Part shown: in pieces, positions 45,166 to 57,669 of the stretch | Layout: every line of letters begins with the position of its first letter | Numbering within the stretch: the first letter of the stretch is position 1 | Assembly (NCBI RefSeq): GCF_004210375.1 | Contig: NC_134834.1 | Coordinates: forward strand, 41,506,264-41,570,263 | Length of the DNA: 64,000 nt | Origin: Tachypleus tridentatus | Taxonomy: Eukaryota; Arthropoda; Merostomata; Xiphosura; Limulidae | Reading direction: 5' to 3' | Position numbers and translations under genes: made by a program | Notes under the pieces: generated by a model | The model's database searches: none | What the model saw: the letters and a program-made list of their open reading frames with translations, nothing else | Told to the model about the DNA's origin: nothing

Positions 45166-45300
45166 TACTCCTACGAAAAGTAGGAAATTAATGAAATGAA
45201 ATCAAATGGCAATTTCATTTAAATACAAAATTATTAGCCTAATATTAATAACCTCTCAAGTTGCTCTGGGGCCTATTAGGCCCCACTTTTCGTAGGAGTG
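45166..45300. mobile_element. 135-bp MITE flanked by TTAA
   Basis: Ends tactcctacgaaaagtagg and, inverted, cactcctacgaaaagtggg (17 of 19 equal), with TTAA at 45162-45165 and 45301-45304. An inner palindrome ggggcctattaggcccc lies at 45269-45285. TTAA duplication is typical of piggyBac and Kolobok groups; the end sequence does not let me choose. Confidence 0.75.
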
Positions 45301-45309
45301 TTAAATAAT

Positions 45310-48300
45310 ATAGACGAATACTGTTAATAATATTATATAAAAATAAATGTTCCTAAAAATATGCACAACATAAGAATGCTACTACATATACCTAAATAGA
45401 CATTGCCACGATAGCGGTCGGAGCAAGCATGGTTTACTCCAACCCTCATTTTGTATCAAAATACACATTCATCTGACCAAAAACTACAGTTCTGACGAAA
45501 GAGGCTGTATTGAATATGAACCTCCCTGATATTTAAAGATCAAAATCCCGATTAAGAAAGAAAAAATATGGTGTTGGTAAGACTATAAAAGTATTTTTGT
45601 TGTCTAATATATATTTTATAGCGTTTGTTTACTTATCTTTGAAACTAACCTTAATTTTGTTTTTCTACAAACTAAAACTACATAGAATGGTCTAAAATTA
45701 ACGATAAAGCCGAAATGGAAATAGGATATTGTGATTGGACAAAACGTACAGTTCTCAGATTCTCATTATTTACCTGTTACAAAAAGCAGTTGACGCGTTT
45801 TTTGTTTGTTTTTCCTACAAGGGTTATTCAGACTCTTGCAAATCGATTGTGATGTGATAGAGAACGCTGATTTACACGAGTTAATTCACCCTCTACTCTA
45901 GTAAAGCATCAAGTACTCCAGTGAACACATAAATTAAAACATTGAATATAGAGCACAAAACAACATATATTTCACAAAGTTATTAGATATGTATGAATGT
46001 TTGATTGCTGTAAATAGTGTACGAACACCTAAAAATATCTTGTTTCTGCTGCAAAGGTAGAGGTAATGAGTAATTTGGTTTGCTAAAATGACGTGATTTC
46101 TCCTACATATAGCCTTCACTTCCTTCTTACAAAAGTTCTTTTTGAAGAGCAGAATAAAGTAGCGAAGAAGTGCTGAATCATCAACAGTTTTTGATTTGTA
46201 TGCTTTTCAGTCGTTTGCCCGAAACAGACAGTTATGCATAATTTCTGTAGAAAAATGTCTGCATATAGGTCACGCACCGTTTCTTAAATATCAAAACGTT
46301 TGGTGCATGTTCGTGGACCTAACTAGGTTAAATTAAAAAATCTTAAGCACATAGTATATAATGAAAACATGCTAATATTATATTGAAAATTGGTTGTCTT
46401 TTGCTATCCTTATACATGTCCAACTGCTTTTCTTAACATTTAGGTAATATATAGGTACTATTTACTACTACATAAACAAACCCATATTCACAAGTGTAAC
46501 GAATTATTTTGTAGTAAGCTGTAGAAGCACCGATATAAATGGTCTACGTACATTTAAGGATAAACATGAACAGCACAACAAATAAATATGACAATGAAAT
46601 ACGGAGTATTCCAAAAGTCGGTTGCTGTAGGCTGGATGTCTAACAAGTTTACAGATTATGCTGAAAATCTCTGCCCTAAAAAGTCGATAGAATATCGAAG
46701 ACGCTCCGTCCAGATTACCTTCATCACATTCATTAATCTACCAAGAAAAGCAATGTGAATTTCCTCCTGAGACAATAAGCAATGTCAGTGATTTGTCCCG
46801 AAGAAAATATCGATCGAACGTCTACATGGATTACATTTATATACATGCGAACTCTTGGGAAAAAGCCAACTAGGAAAGTAGCGTCATAACGTTATCATCA
46901 GTTTTAAGGAAACACACACATACAAAAAAAAGTATTTTAAAGACAAGCCCGTTTTTATTGTACAAAACTAGCCATTCAGATAAAGTGACTGATCAAATAT
47001 TTCGTTGTCCCACATCGTTAAAAACAATTATATATGTAACACTCAATATCGGTTTTCAAATACAATAATGTATCACGCTGAATCATATGTTTGCAACAAG
47101 TGGTTAATGGATGATTTGTATAGAATTCAGAATAAAATATTTTTAATGTAAACAAGCCTTTATCTATCAATAGCATTATTTTCAATCTTCTAAGATCCCA
47201 GCACTAACTATTTTTTTTTTGGAACAGTGTTTTACGCGATTACTTCTGCAGTATTCAGGTATAATGAAGATGTTCAAAAGTCCAGCTAAAAAACTGAGTA
47301 TATAACATTAGGGTCAAGAGAAAATTGTTTACAGAAAATAAATAAAACACAGAACAGTGAACTAAACTGAGGGTCACAGTTGTTAGCACTTGAATACAGA
47401 GTTTAGATGCGTTATATTACAGCCACTTTGAAAGTGCAAATAAGCAATTCATGTAACAATTACAGTCGATATAAAAAACAACAAATGTACATCAGAATTA
47501 CATTTTTATAGTAATGTGACGCTAACGAAATTAATTATATTTGGGAAGGGTATATAACAGCCTTTTCCAGTGTAAATTATTCATATACCCAGATTATAAA
47601 AATGTGTTTAGTCTGTGGACTCGTATACGTATTTTCAAGAAAGGATGTCATTTGTACTTGCTGACATTTGAAAACAAAGGAATATAACCATCTAGAAAAA
47701 AATATGTACAAAACGTTGTACACCAGTTGTGGTAAGCAACGTGGAGGATCTTGTGAAAAGTGAGAACCCACGAACACAGAGATCACTAGCAAAAGCCTCC
47801 ACATGCCCTACGCAACAACAAAAAACATAATTGAGAACGATTTCCATCTATAATTGGGGATGGCAAAATAAGGGGTCACCAAGATAAGGCTTACAGTCAT
47901 ATTTCCCGTTCACCTGTCACATGCCTCAAGCAGATAGATAATGAAATGGTTATTTCATACGAAATAATACCCAGTCAAATTTCTGGGTACAACACATTTG
48001 GATTTCTATATGATTAGACTGTTGAAATGAGTATTAGGAAACAGTCACCTTCGTAGATTATGAAAAAGCATCAGGAAAGAATAATGTGCTTACTGCAAAG
48101 GAAATAGTTGTATCGTATTTCACTTTAGGACTGCTCTATGACTGTCACATGGATTATAGCTATTTCCGCATCCTTGTGAGCCACGTTTAACTTTATTACA
48201 ACTTTCATTCTGTTGATCGTGCATGCTCTATTTTCAGTTTATTTGCTATTTTTAATTAACTATAGTTTTCAGTTAACTTGTAGCTAAATATGGCTTTTCC

Positions 48301-48580
48301 TATTTTAATTCAATCTATAACACGATACAAAAGTCCAGTAATCAACTGGTCAGCTTGTTATTTCTAATTCTTTGGAAAAATTCAACACCGCATTTTCTCC
48401 CCCTCCCCATATCAACAAATCGCTACACATTTCTTCCTTATATTGGGTCCTAGGTCCTTTATTGTTGCAGGTACCAGGTAATGCAGTGCTGGATTTACAC
48501 TTGAAAAAGCTGAGCTACCGGTCCTATGTCTCTGTTATGAACTTTAAAAAATGTGGGGTGGATGCTATGATAAATAACAT
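45310..48580. other. No gene firmly recognised
   Basis: AT-rich. A minus ORF at 47577-47804 begins with a signal-peptide-like MWRLLLVISVFVGSHFS but resembles nothing I know after that. Confidence 0.4.
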
Positions 48581-48595
48581 AAAAAACTTTCATAC

Positions 48596-48718
48596 CTCCC
48601 CCAGTGGCACAGCGGAATGCCTGCGGACCTATAACGCTAGAAACCGGTTTTCGATACTCGTGGTGAGCAGAGCACACATAACCCACTGTGTAGTTTTATG
48701 CTTAATTACAAACGAACA
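48596..48718 (+). mobile_element. tRNA-derived SINE (family 2) with exact 11-bp target duplication
   Basis: Direct repeat aactttcatac at 48585-48595 and 48719-48729. Head with A box tggcacagcgg (matches TRGYNNARNGG), B-box region ggttttcgatactcg, then gagcacacataaccc, ttgtgtag-like tagttttatgc and a tail attacaaacgaac. About 123 bases, shorter than family 1. Confidence 0.88.
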
Positions 48719-48729
48719 AACTTTCATAC

Positions 48730-50150
48730 ATATTATTGTAGTACTCATTATTACCTCACCCAAAGGTTTGTTTAAGCTTTATGAACTCACCATGTATATA
48801 CTTAAAACACTGTGTGATTGTCAGGATGACTTTGTATGAAGAGATAGAGGATAAAGTAGGGGCAGTAGGGGTACATTCTCTTACCTGCTTTCAACACCCA
48901 GCTCTTAATGTCCCTCCAGACTATTTCATGTTATTAACTATGTGACGTTATTAGGTCATTGGCCGCAGAAGTGTCTTACGGGATGAAGTTATAAAGTAAT
49001 GGGTCAAAGTTGGAAGTGAGTACAGCTCAAGAAACAGCTCTTCATATCAGCATTATGGTAGAGTGTAGTATAAACTACATCTGAGTTTAAGTATTACTGC
49101 AATAGTGGTGGCCATTTTGTTTCATTGCATTCTGCCATTGAGAGTTCTAACTTCTCTCTGAAATATTTAAGACGTTTGTGTGCTCTCTCCCCACTGGTGT
49201 GTTATAGAAAATTTGTTTTTGTTTGAACGTGGCGCCATCTATGAACTTAGTCAACGTTAATTTATGTTAAAGATAATAAATGCTCAATAACATCAATAAT
49301 GTTCCAAAATATCATCCCACAAAGATAGGTTGAGATTGACCGAATAAACACAGATATATATATATATATTACAGAAATACAACGTCTGTACGACTCAGAG
49401 CAGCGGCACTGCACACCATCCTGCAATAGTAACTACTCATAGAAATAATAATAGGTAGGTAGGCAACGATTTATAAACATAAAGAAAACTTTATGTACTT
49501 GGTGATGCATCCACTATTTTGCATATATTGCGCTTTATACTGCTATACGGGAAGTAGTTACAAAGCTAGATCTAGCCCTTCAGGTATTCCTATCAAAGAT
49601 CCTACTTAGTCTTTGAAACAGAATTGTACTAGTTTATGTGTTTCTGTCATCACTGCTGTTGCTGCTATGGCATTTACAATTATTTTAAGCCAAGGACTGG
49701 AACTTTCAACAAATGCAGAAACACAATTTGGCGAAATAAGTCTATTTGCATTACCATGTTGTTGTCACTAGCATCTGTCTGTGTTATCATGTTATTCTCA
49801 AAGAAAATGTACAGCAAAGCTGCGTTAGTGTAATGTGGCAATCTACAGCATAATCATACCCTTCAGGTTTTTAAATTTCATAAGCCATTTCGGAAAGGCA
49901 TGGCCCATTTCAATGCTGAACTTCCCACCACACAAGTTCCTTCTTTGTTGTGCAGCGCATTGTATTTTACTTTCACGCGAAATAACAAAGCCAGGAAACA
50001 TTTTTATAAGACTCGAAGTATCAATAAATAAAGCATAACGGCTCCATCCAGTTAACAAAATGCCAGTATTACCATAATGTTTACCCAAATTCGTGAATGG
50101 AACGTTTAAGCTTGCATAAAAGGCCTTTTCAATTAACACTCCATTATTTA
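48730..50150. other. No gene recognised
   Basis: AT-rich, includes a short (at)n run at 49355-49369. ORFs here are under 100 codons without motifs. Confidence 0.45.
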
Positions 50151-50153
50151 ATA

Positions 50154-50412
50154 GCCCGGCATGACATGGTGGTTAGGGTGCTCGACTCGCAATCTGTGGA
50201 TTCGAATCTTATCATTGAACATGTTCGCCCTTTCAGTCATGGAGACGTTATAATGTTGTTGCCAATTCCATTATTCGTTATTAATAAACAGCCCAAGAGT
50301 TGAGAGTAAGTGATGTTGACTAGCTGCTTTTTCACTGGATTATCACTTCTAAATTAGGACTGGTTAGTGTATATATCTACCAAGCAGCTTTGTGCGAACG
50401 TAATAAATAAAC
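50154..50412 (+). mobile_element. tRNA-derived SINE (family 1), old copy
   Basis: Head gcccggcatgacatggtgg, B box ggattcgaatctt, diverged body, 3' motif accaagcagctttgtgcg, tail aataaataaacaaat. A loose duplication (tatttaata/tattttaata) flanks it. Confidence 0.85.
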
Positions 50413-50419
50413 AAATATT

Positions 50420-51850
50420 TTAATAATACAATGTATTTTTTTAATTCTAACATATCCAATATTATTATCTATTCTATGGTAGTAAAAGCTTGCTTTACCT
50501 CAGGATCCATTTCGTTTTGCTTCATCATACTTTAGGTTGGTTTGCTTTATGTTCCTCAAGACCCGTAATATAATGGAGCAGGCAGACTTCAGCAAGTGAA
50601 ATTTGTGTTGCGACATCATCAGATCGCAATTTTAAGCAATGATGAAGCAAATATATAACTGGCTTATCCAGCTTGCAGTAAATTATACCTTATATATTTT
50701 GAATTATTCCGTCCTTCGAAAGGTTACTGCCAATAGTTTCATGGTGTAAGACAGATATATTACAAACACCAATACATCAAGGATTTGTAGTAGGATTTAT
50801 AAAGGCTGAATGAGCATTTAAATTTAAAAAGTAAGACGAGTTTGTCATTCTTTTCCAGTTAAATGGTTTCATTCAGAAGAATCGTTCAAAATACAAAACC
50901 ATTACTCGCAGTTTGTCGAGACACATAAGAAGCGATCATTTATGTTTAGTTTTGTCACAAGTAACATTTTTTTCCACTTTAAACTTTGGTTTTAAGTATT
51001 TCAATTGAAGTGGAGATTCTGTTTTTTTTTTAAGAAGTCTGTAATCTGTAGTGATTATTGACAGTTTGCATTAAAAATAAAAATCAACTTTAGCTTTTGT
51101 TAATTAATTGTTCAAAATAAAAAAAGAACAGTCTAGTAAAATATGATTGTCATAAAAACCAACTACGATGATTATGCAAGATATTCTAGGTTTGATAATT
51201 TACTTAATTCACATTGGATGAAAAATAGGAGAACAAATGGCTTCTACTGAGTAATGAGATAAAATCCAAGTGTGCAAAATTAACACCAGGGATGGATAAG
51301 CAAAAGTTAAAAAAAGGTATTTGACGATGTCGTCTGCTTAAACTTTACATGAAACAAGTTAAATAAGTCACCTGACAGTTAGTGTTAACTATCTGTTGTA
51401 ACGATCTGTCACTTTAAGTTTCAAACTGTTCCACAATGGATATAACTCGTTTTTCTTTTTTAGGACATTTTTTGAAGTTAAGCAGTAGACGCTCTAAACA
51501 ATTATGGGAGAACAGAAAATAGTCAAATCCCTCCCATGACAAAAAGATACATTTGATCCGTGCTGAGCTCCGGTTTAATTGGCTAAACTTTTACTGTGAA
51601 CAAAATAAACAAGACTAAATTCTGTCAAAGGTAACCTATCATAGATATGTTCATTGAGCATGATTTTTATCATGAATACACTACTTAGTTTTAGACCTCG
51701 CAAAGAAATAACTATGGCAACAAACTCAATTACTTTTATTACTGAAAACAAACATCAAACGAGTTCATTTTCATTTACACTAGAAAGCTTTATTTGTACA
51801 TAAAGTACATTAAATGGTAAATAATATGATTTATAAGAACAACTTTTATA
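50420..51850. other. No gene recognised
   Basis: AT-rich with no ORF or repeat I can place. Confidence 0.45.
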
Positions 51851-52034
51851 CAAAATTACGTTTTATACGTAAGAGCCCAACAAACGCCTTTTCGTGCGAT
51901 TTTTAAATTACTAGTTTCTTTGTAAGACTTGTCGATAACATCAGGCACAATTTTTCTTTTAACGATAATGTAGTACGAAGCCCAGAAAATCGGATCCACA
52001 TTCCCGAACGTTACACATATGGCCGAGCTCGGCC

Positions 52035-52200
52035 CAGACATACCGAATCCGTACCTTTTTTTCGTAATATTCGTCTTTCATATTGGCTGACGTAAGGATA
52101 TAGCAGTAAACATATCCTGATACATTTTCATATATATGTTGTTCACTCGCTCCTTCGCCATGATAGAACAAAATTAATGGTAGCATCGGATACAAACTAT
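52035..52200 (-). CDS. Possible exon resembling C1GalT-type beta-1,3-galactosyltransferase
   Basis: Minus-strand ORF (51959-52264) with IYENVSGYVYCYILTSANM followed about ten residues later by VRIRYVWAELGHMCNV. The V.C(W/Y)ILTS..N......K...V...WA...CN pattern resembles the start of the catalytic domain of core-1 galactosyltransferases (family VLCWI.T.P.N...KA.HV..TWG..CN). No splice sites or downstream DDD exon were found, and the match is short. It could be a pseudogene piece or chance. Confidence 0.22.
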
Positions 52201-52290
52201 CGTTTCTATGACAAAGGTTCACCAGAAGTATGAAATATAAAATACATACACACACACACAACATATACAGAGAGCGCTAAGCCTACCATC

Positions 52291-52569
52291 AGGCCCGGCA
52301 TGGCCAGGTGGGTTAAGGCGTTCGTTCGACTTGTAATCTGAGGGTCGCGAGTTCGAATCCCAGTCGCACCAAACATGCTCGCCCTTTCAGCCGTGGGGGC
52401 GTTATAATGTGAAGATCAATTCCACTATTCGTTGGTAAAAGAGTAGCCCAAGAGTTGGCGGTAGGTGGTGATGACTAGCTGATTCACTCTAGTCTTACAC
52501 TGCTAAATTAGGGACGGCTAGCACAGATAGCCCTCGAGTAGCTTTGTGCTAAATTTCAAAAACAAACAA
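52291..52569 (+). mobile_element. tRNA-derived SINE (family 1), best full-length copy
   Basis: Head aggcccggcatggccagg, A-box region tggccaggtgggttaagg, anticodon-arm region gacttgtaatc (most copies gactcgtaatc, a CGT anticodon as in tRNA-Thr), B box gagttcgaatccc, then caaacatgctcgcc. The body ends in gcacagatagccctcgagtagctttgtgc and a tail caaaaacaaac. Flanks gcctaccatc (52281-52290) and gtctaccatc (52570-52579) are a 10-bp duplication with one mismatch. About 279 bases. Confidence 0.95.
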
Positions 52570-52579
52570 GTCTACCATC

Positions 52580-53680
52580 TATAATTCAACTGTATCCGCA
52601 CATTTTGACCCAGATATTCTCGGGCTAACAGGTGATCACTAGCTTCATCTCCTTCAACCACCAACATAAAAGTAACGTGTTTCTCTAACATCATGTATCG
52701 TTATTATTTGTAATTCCATTGTTTATTCCTAATCTGAATTTATTATGGTAATTAATGGGTGGTGGGGAAACTCAACTATCTGTACATGGCCAAGAATGAA
52801 TGTATGCCAATAGTAGAAGCAGCACTATTTGTATATACATATATATATTAAAAATAACAAATATTAAAACACTATATGAAGAAATGTGCCATTTCTACAT
52901 ACATTTTTTTTGTAAGTTATCGATCTATGTACAACATCACTTACTCTGACACTTATATAAAAAAACGGTTATCAGTAGGCTTCATTTATTATAGCTATGT
53001 TGTAATTTACTGATTATGGCCACATTTAGATTTTTCATTCTGTTCCAACGGGAAGTAACTAATGACTTAATCTTTTATTGCAGTGAAAGAATATACAGAG
53101 GCATTATCTAATGTTTTATGGTGTTTTATATGTAAGTTAATAGTGTGATACCGTGAGTTTTCTCCCTTATTTTAATATAAGAAATTCTCGTATAATTCGT
53201 GGCTAAGAAAGACGTTAAATTGGTTTCTTTGTAGTTACTTCTGTTCTTTGACATTCCCTTGGAGATAACATCTGGTCTTTCCAGGGAGTGTGGTTGTAAA
53301 ACGTCAACAGCAATACCTTCATATATAGATCAGGTGATATCTTGACGTCACAACCTCCATTATGTTTGAACATGATTATTCATTCACGGATGTAGCGTTA
53401 ATTTCTCTGGATAAATCTGACGTTACTGTTTTAACCACGTGTAATGAGGTTTAGCCAGTTTGAATTACATCATCTTGAAAAACAGGTCAGTTTCGAAATA
53501 AGTCTTGAGAGAGTAGAGCCAGCCTGATCTATTTACAACGCCGGTAAAAGTCATTATCCTGTGTCCAACGCAAATATGTACACTGGGTTTATGAAATTAA
53601 AAAAAAAAAAAAATACTATATTCATTGCGCATCACACTTTGTATCCATTCCACTTATTTCGCAGCACAAACTCCATCAGG
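52580..53680. other. No gene recognised
   Basis: AT-rich, only short chance ORFs. Confidence 0.45.
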
Positions 53681-53685
53681 TTAAG

Positions 53686-53810
53686 TCCCCCAGTAGTACA
53701 GCGGCATGTCTGCAGACTCACATTGCTAGAATCCGGGTTTTGATACTCGTGGTGGGCAGAGCACATATAGCCCACTGTGTAGCTTTGTACTTTATTTGAA
53801 ACAAACAAAC
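53686..53810 (+). mobile_element. tRNA-derived SINE (family 2)
   Basis: Head cccccagtagtacagcggc, B-box region gggttttgatactcg, then gagcacatatagcccactgtg, tagctttgtac and tail gaaacaaacaaac. Same family as 48596-48718. Confidence 0.85.
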
Positions 53811-53814
53811 GATC

Positions 53815-54565
53815 AGTTTTAGCTGAATTGAACGTTACTTTGCAACTTAGCTGGCTGACCTCTTGTTATATAATTTAACTACCCAATTTACTGTTTCGGA
53901 AAACAAGTTTATCAGAAGATACCACATTAGCAGCTGCAACTTACATTCTTGATAAAGCTAATATAACTTTAATTTTAAGGTAAGTAAAGTAAAACCAGGT
54001 CGGTTATGATTTGGACAGGACAAATATTTGGAGTTATTTAACTGTTCACAATAATGGCTAAAAAGTACCTTTGACTTTTATTACCTATCTCACGGTGTAG
54101 AATGCAAAAGCTTACAAAACAGAACAACAAACTATTGGATTAACGAATGTAATGAATGACACGTTTTCTATCCATTCCTATTAATTAGTTTGAAATTGTA
54201 CTGTATGCAAATGACACACTCCACTAAACTACTTGCAATCTAACTTGAAACTTTGCTCTGGTATGTTTAGTAGGTTAACATTTTATCCTGAAATAATAAC
54301 ACCACCTAACTGATAATAAGCACTTAACTAATAACAGAACAGGTTTATTTTCACTTAATTAGTAAAGGTTCGGTATTTCTGCATACTGATCTAATTACAT
54401 GGTCGAACATAATTCTTGGAACTTACAATGATGGACCTGAAAACTGAAAGACTTACTGCGTATAATCTGTAGTCTGAGTTTTTATGCTTTATCTTTCCTC
54501 TGTGTGGAATGTCTTACGTTTAATGCTTTTCCTTGTTGTTTAATATAATTTCAAGTTTGTTTTCA
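53815..54565. other. No gene recognised
   Basis: AT-rich, no ORF over 60 codons with any motif. Confidence 0.45.
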
Positions 54566-54568
54566 GGT

Positions 54569-55472
54569 AATATACTCTTCAAAAAAAGAAATGCAAAAGG
54601 GATATTTTTGTTATTTTAAAGAAAAATATGTAATAACGTTACAAGCTCAGAGTATGTGATGTTACACGTTTTAAGACACTGATTGTCAGACCAAAAGGAC
54701 AATAAAAGTTGTGCACTTTGAAAACGGAGAAAAACGTCGGATTTTTCGCCAAAACGCATTCGTGTCCAATAAATCTGTTTGACCGTCCACGATCTGGCAG
54801 ACCTCGTGTGACCACGCCCCTCAAGATCGCTACATCCGGTTACGTCACTTTCGGGATAGGACCACCACTGCAACGTCTACTGCCTTAACCATACCAGAGC
54901 TGCGTAGGATTTCCGATCAGACCGTACGCAACCGTCGACGAGATTCTTAGGCCCCATGTGCAACCCATCATGGTGAACGTCAACGACGTTTTTCAACATG
55001 ACAACGCCCGTCCTCACATAGCCCGACTCGCCACTGTCTTCTTGAGACACCACAACATCAACGTTCTTCCCTGGACCTCCAGATCACCAGATTTAAACCC
55101 CATCGAACATCTTTAGGACGAGTTGGACCGACGTCTGCGACGGCGACAACCTCAACCGCGGACTCTACCTCAGCTAGCAGCAGCTTTGCAGGCTGAGTGG
55201 ACAGCCATTCCACAGGATGTGATTCGTCATCTCATCGCTTCCATGGGCAGGAGATGCCAAGCAGTTATTGATGCTCACGGGGGGCATACTCGTTATTGAC
55301 GTTGAGTGACGTTAAACTTCACCTAGTGAGCGTGGACTTCGCCTTTGCAGACTTTGGGTGTTCAGCAGTGAATGTGCAAAGTTTCACACATGTCATACAG
55401 AACTACCCGGAATAAACTTGTTAACAATGTCTCAAATTTTGCCTTTTGCGTTTCTTTTTTTGAAGAGTATAT
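54569..55472 (+). mobile_element. Tc1-type transposon, internally deleted (904 bp)
   Basis: Terminal inverted repeats at 54569-54600 and 55441-55472 read atactcttcaaaaaaagaaa, with one difference in the first 30 (atgc/acgc). HTH-side remnant: RPRSGRPRVTT and IPELRRISDQTVRNR about 54.78-54.93 kb. This jumps directly to EILRPHVQPIM, then FQHDNARPHIARLATVFL (second catalytic Asp intact), SPDLNPIEHL, a stop, DELDRRLRRRQP and DAHGGHTRY at the C-terminus (55299). The segment with the first catalytic Asp is deleted. Confidence 0.88.
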
Positions 55473-55540
55473 AATAACGTTACGAAACAACTTAAATGGT
55501 GGAAAGTGAATGCACTAGGAAGGATACAGAGAAGGATGTT

Positions 55541-55792
55541 ATTTGTTTCTGAATTTCGCGCAATGGTCAACTAGAGCTATCTGCGCTAACCGTCTATAAT
55601 TAATAAAATAAGACTAGAGGGAAGACAGCTAGTCATCACAACCCACTGTCAACTCTTGGGCTACTCTTTTACCAACGAATAGTGGGATTGACCGTTACTT
55701 TATAATGCACCTACGACTGAAAAAACGAGCATGTTTGGTGTGACGGGGATTCGAACCTGCGACCCTAATCACCTGGTCATGCCGGGCCCGAA
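55541..55792 (-). mobile_element. tRNA-derived SINE (family 1)
   Basis: Tail tttctgaatttcgcgc, body, and head ggggattcgaacctgcgaccc to ggtcatgccgggcc. About 20 bases of the anticodon arm are missing. Confidence 0.9.
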
Positions 55793-55799
55793 GCATGTT

Positions 55800-56540
55800 G
55801 TTATCATATCTTACTACCTTAATTCTACACATTCCACGTGTATAGAAACATCCACATTGTTGTTTTTCGCAGTTTAGTAATTTTAACTGGCTTCATTTTA
55901 CTTTTCTTTATAAAGGCAGGATCTCAAACGATTAGATATCTTTAATATTTCATTAAATCCTTGTCTAAGCTAACATATATTTAAGACTTCGCTCAGAACG
56001 TTTAAGCAGAATGAAAATGACTTGATATGAAACTATTTTTATAAAATGATGTTTTAAACATTTACTTTTAACACAAAGTCACAAAGATCAACGTATTTCG
56101 AAACGGTAGCATGAAGCATGAGAAAAGAGTCTAGTATTATAGCATTTTTGTGGGGTATGTTTTTAATATTTTATTCAGATGTTTTCTTTGCTGGAAGAAA
56201 CTTAGCATGACATAATGAAATGTGTGATGCCTGAAAGTTTCCTGAATGAGTTCTCTTGAATTTTCGTGTTTTTCGAAAAAAAAACTATTGTGAAAATATT
56301 AAAACATGAGAGATAGAAATTCAGAGATCTAATATGACAATGAGTTAGTAAATAAGTGACACAGTTATTGAGCTAGTCAGTCAGTTAATGGCCTTTTCGT
56401 GATTCCACAAACTAGAAAAGTTGCGAGCAAATGACTGTTTATTTTATATGAATGTCATACTGCAGCTTTCGAAACATCTATGTTACAGTCCAAAAAGTGA
56501 ATTGCTTTCGTTATCGTAAGAAGACAGGACTTTGCATGAA
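55800..56540. other. No gene recognised
   Basis: AT-rich, no feature seen. Confidence 0.45.
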
Positions 56541-56558
56541 TCATACCGAACAATAATA

Positions 56559-56835
56559 TTTGTTTGTTTGGGAATTTCGCACAAAGCTACTCGAGGGCTA
56601 TCTGTGCTAGCCGTCCGTAATTTAGCAGTGTAAGACTAGAGTTAGTCATTACCACCCACCGCCAACTCTTGGGCTACTCTTTTACCAACGAATAGTGGGA
56701 TTTACCAAACATTATACACCCCCACGGCTGGGAGGGCGAGCATGTTTAGCGCGACGCGGGCGCGAACTCGCGACCCTCGGATTACGAGTCGCACGCCTTA
56801 CGCGCTAGGCCATGCTCGCCCCCCCTCTTCCCCTG
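56559..56835 (-). mobile_element. tRNA-derived SINE (family 1), exact 12-bp target duplication
   Basis: Direct repeat cgaacaataata at 56547-56558 and 56836-56847. Tail tttgtttgtttgggaatttc, body lacking about 15 bases, and head with ctcgcgaccctcggattacg. An unusual C-rich extension (cgcccccccctcttcccc on the plus strand) lies beyond the normal head end. Confidence 0.92.
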
Positions 56836-56849
56836 CGAACAATAATAAT

Positions 56850-57660
56850 AAAATATGTTAATAATATAAACGGTTACATTATTGATATCAGAAGCGGAAT
56901 TATTTTAGTAAAATAAAACAGTATCTGGACTAAACTTCAAGAAGACGGTACGTATTTGACATAAGATTTCAAATTTGCTCTATACATGGTTAAAAAAACA
57001 ATTATATATTTATATACAACATTCACTTTATATCAAAAATGAATACCAATGCATTTGTAGTAACTTTTAAGCTCGAATATTTTCAAAATACACTCCCTCC
57101 TTTCATAATGAGGACGTAGAAAAAGTGTAGTCTTTGTATGGTTGTGATAATGTCGATAATTTGCGCGAGACCTTACATTTCATGGACACAGAATATATAT
57201 TTGAATAATAATGGATATCCCAAAAGAAACAGGAATTCACGAAAACACGTAATCTATAGCAGCAAATGGCAAGTTGACAGAGTGTAAAGATGTTGGAGAT
57301 AACAATCGATCTGATTAACCACAAAAACCTCTTTGAAACACACTTGACTGGATAAGCTTATAGTACTTGTGATAAGATATCACTAGTCGGGGATATCACA
57401 AACAAATTCATGTTGGTGAGATAGAAAACGTAAAAAATAAGCCTGTATATATTTCCACTTTTTTTCTACTCAGGCACACTGTAGTATAAATATAAATATT
57501 ATGAGGGTGGTTACTTTCAATAGCATAAAACGTGTATATTTAAGTTTTAAAAAATTGAAGATGATTATTATTCAAAGAAATGAGAAGTGGAAGCAAAACA
57601 AAAGTGTCTGTCCTGGTGGCACTAAACTAACTGAAAGTCGTGTCTACGTCATTGATTGAA
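56850..57660. other. No gene recognised
   Basis: AT-rich, chance ORFs only. Confidence 0.45.
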
Positions 57661-57669
57661 AATGTAATA

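Noticed and set aside
48372..48839. 155-codon plus-strand ORF
   Set aside because: Its middle is a family-2 SINE (48596-48718) and the rest shows no motif.
52296..52372. tRNA-Thr-like sequence with A and B boxes
   Set aside because: It is the head of a SINE, repeated at more than ten places with a common body and tail. The acceptor stem does not pair as in a functional tRNA.
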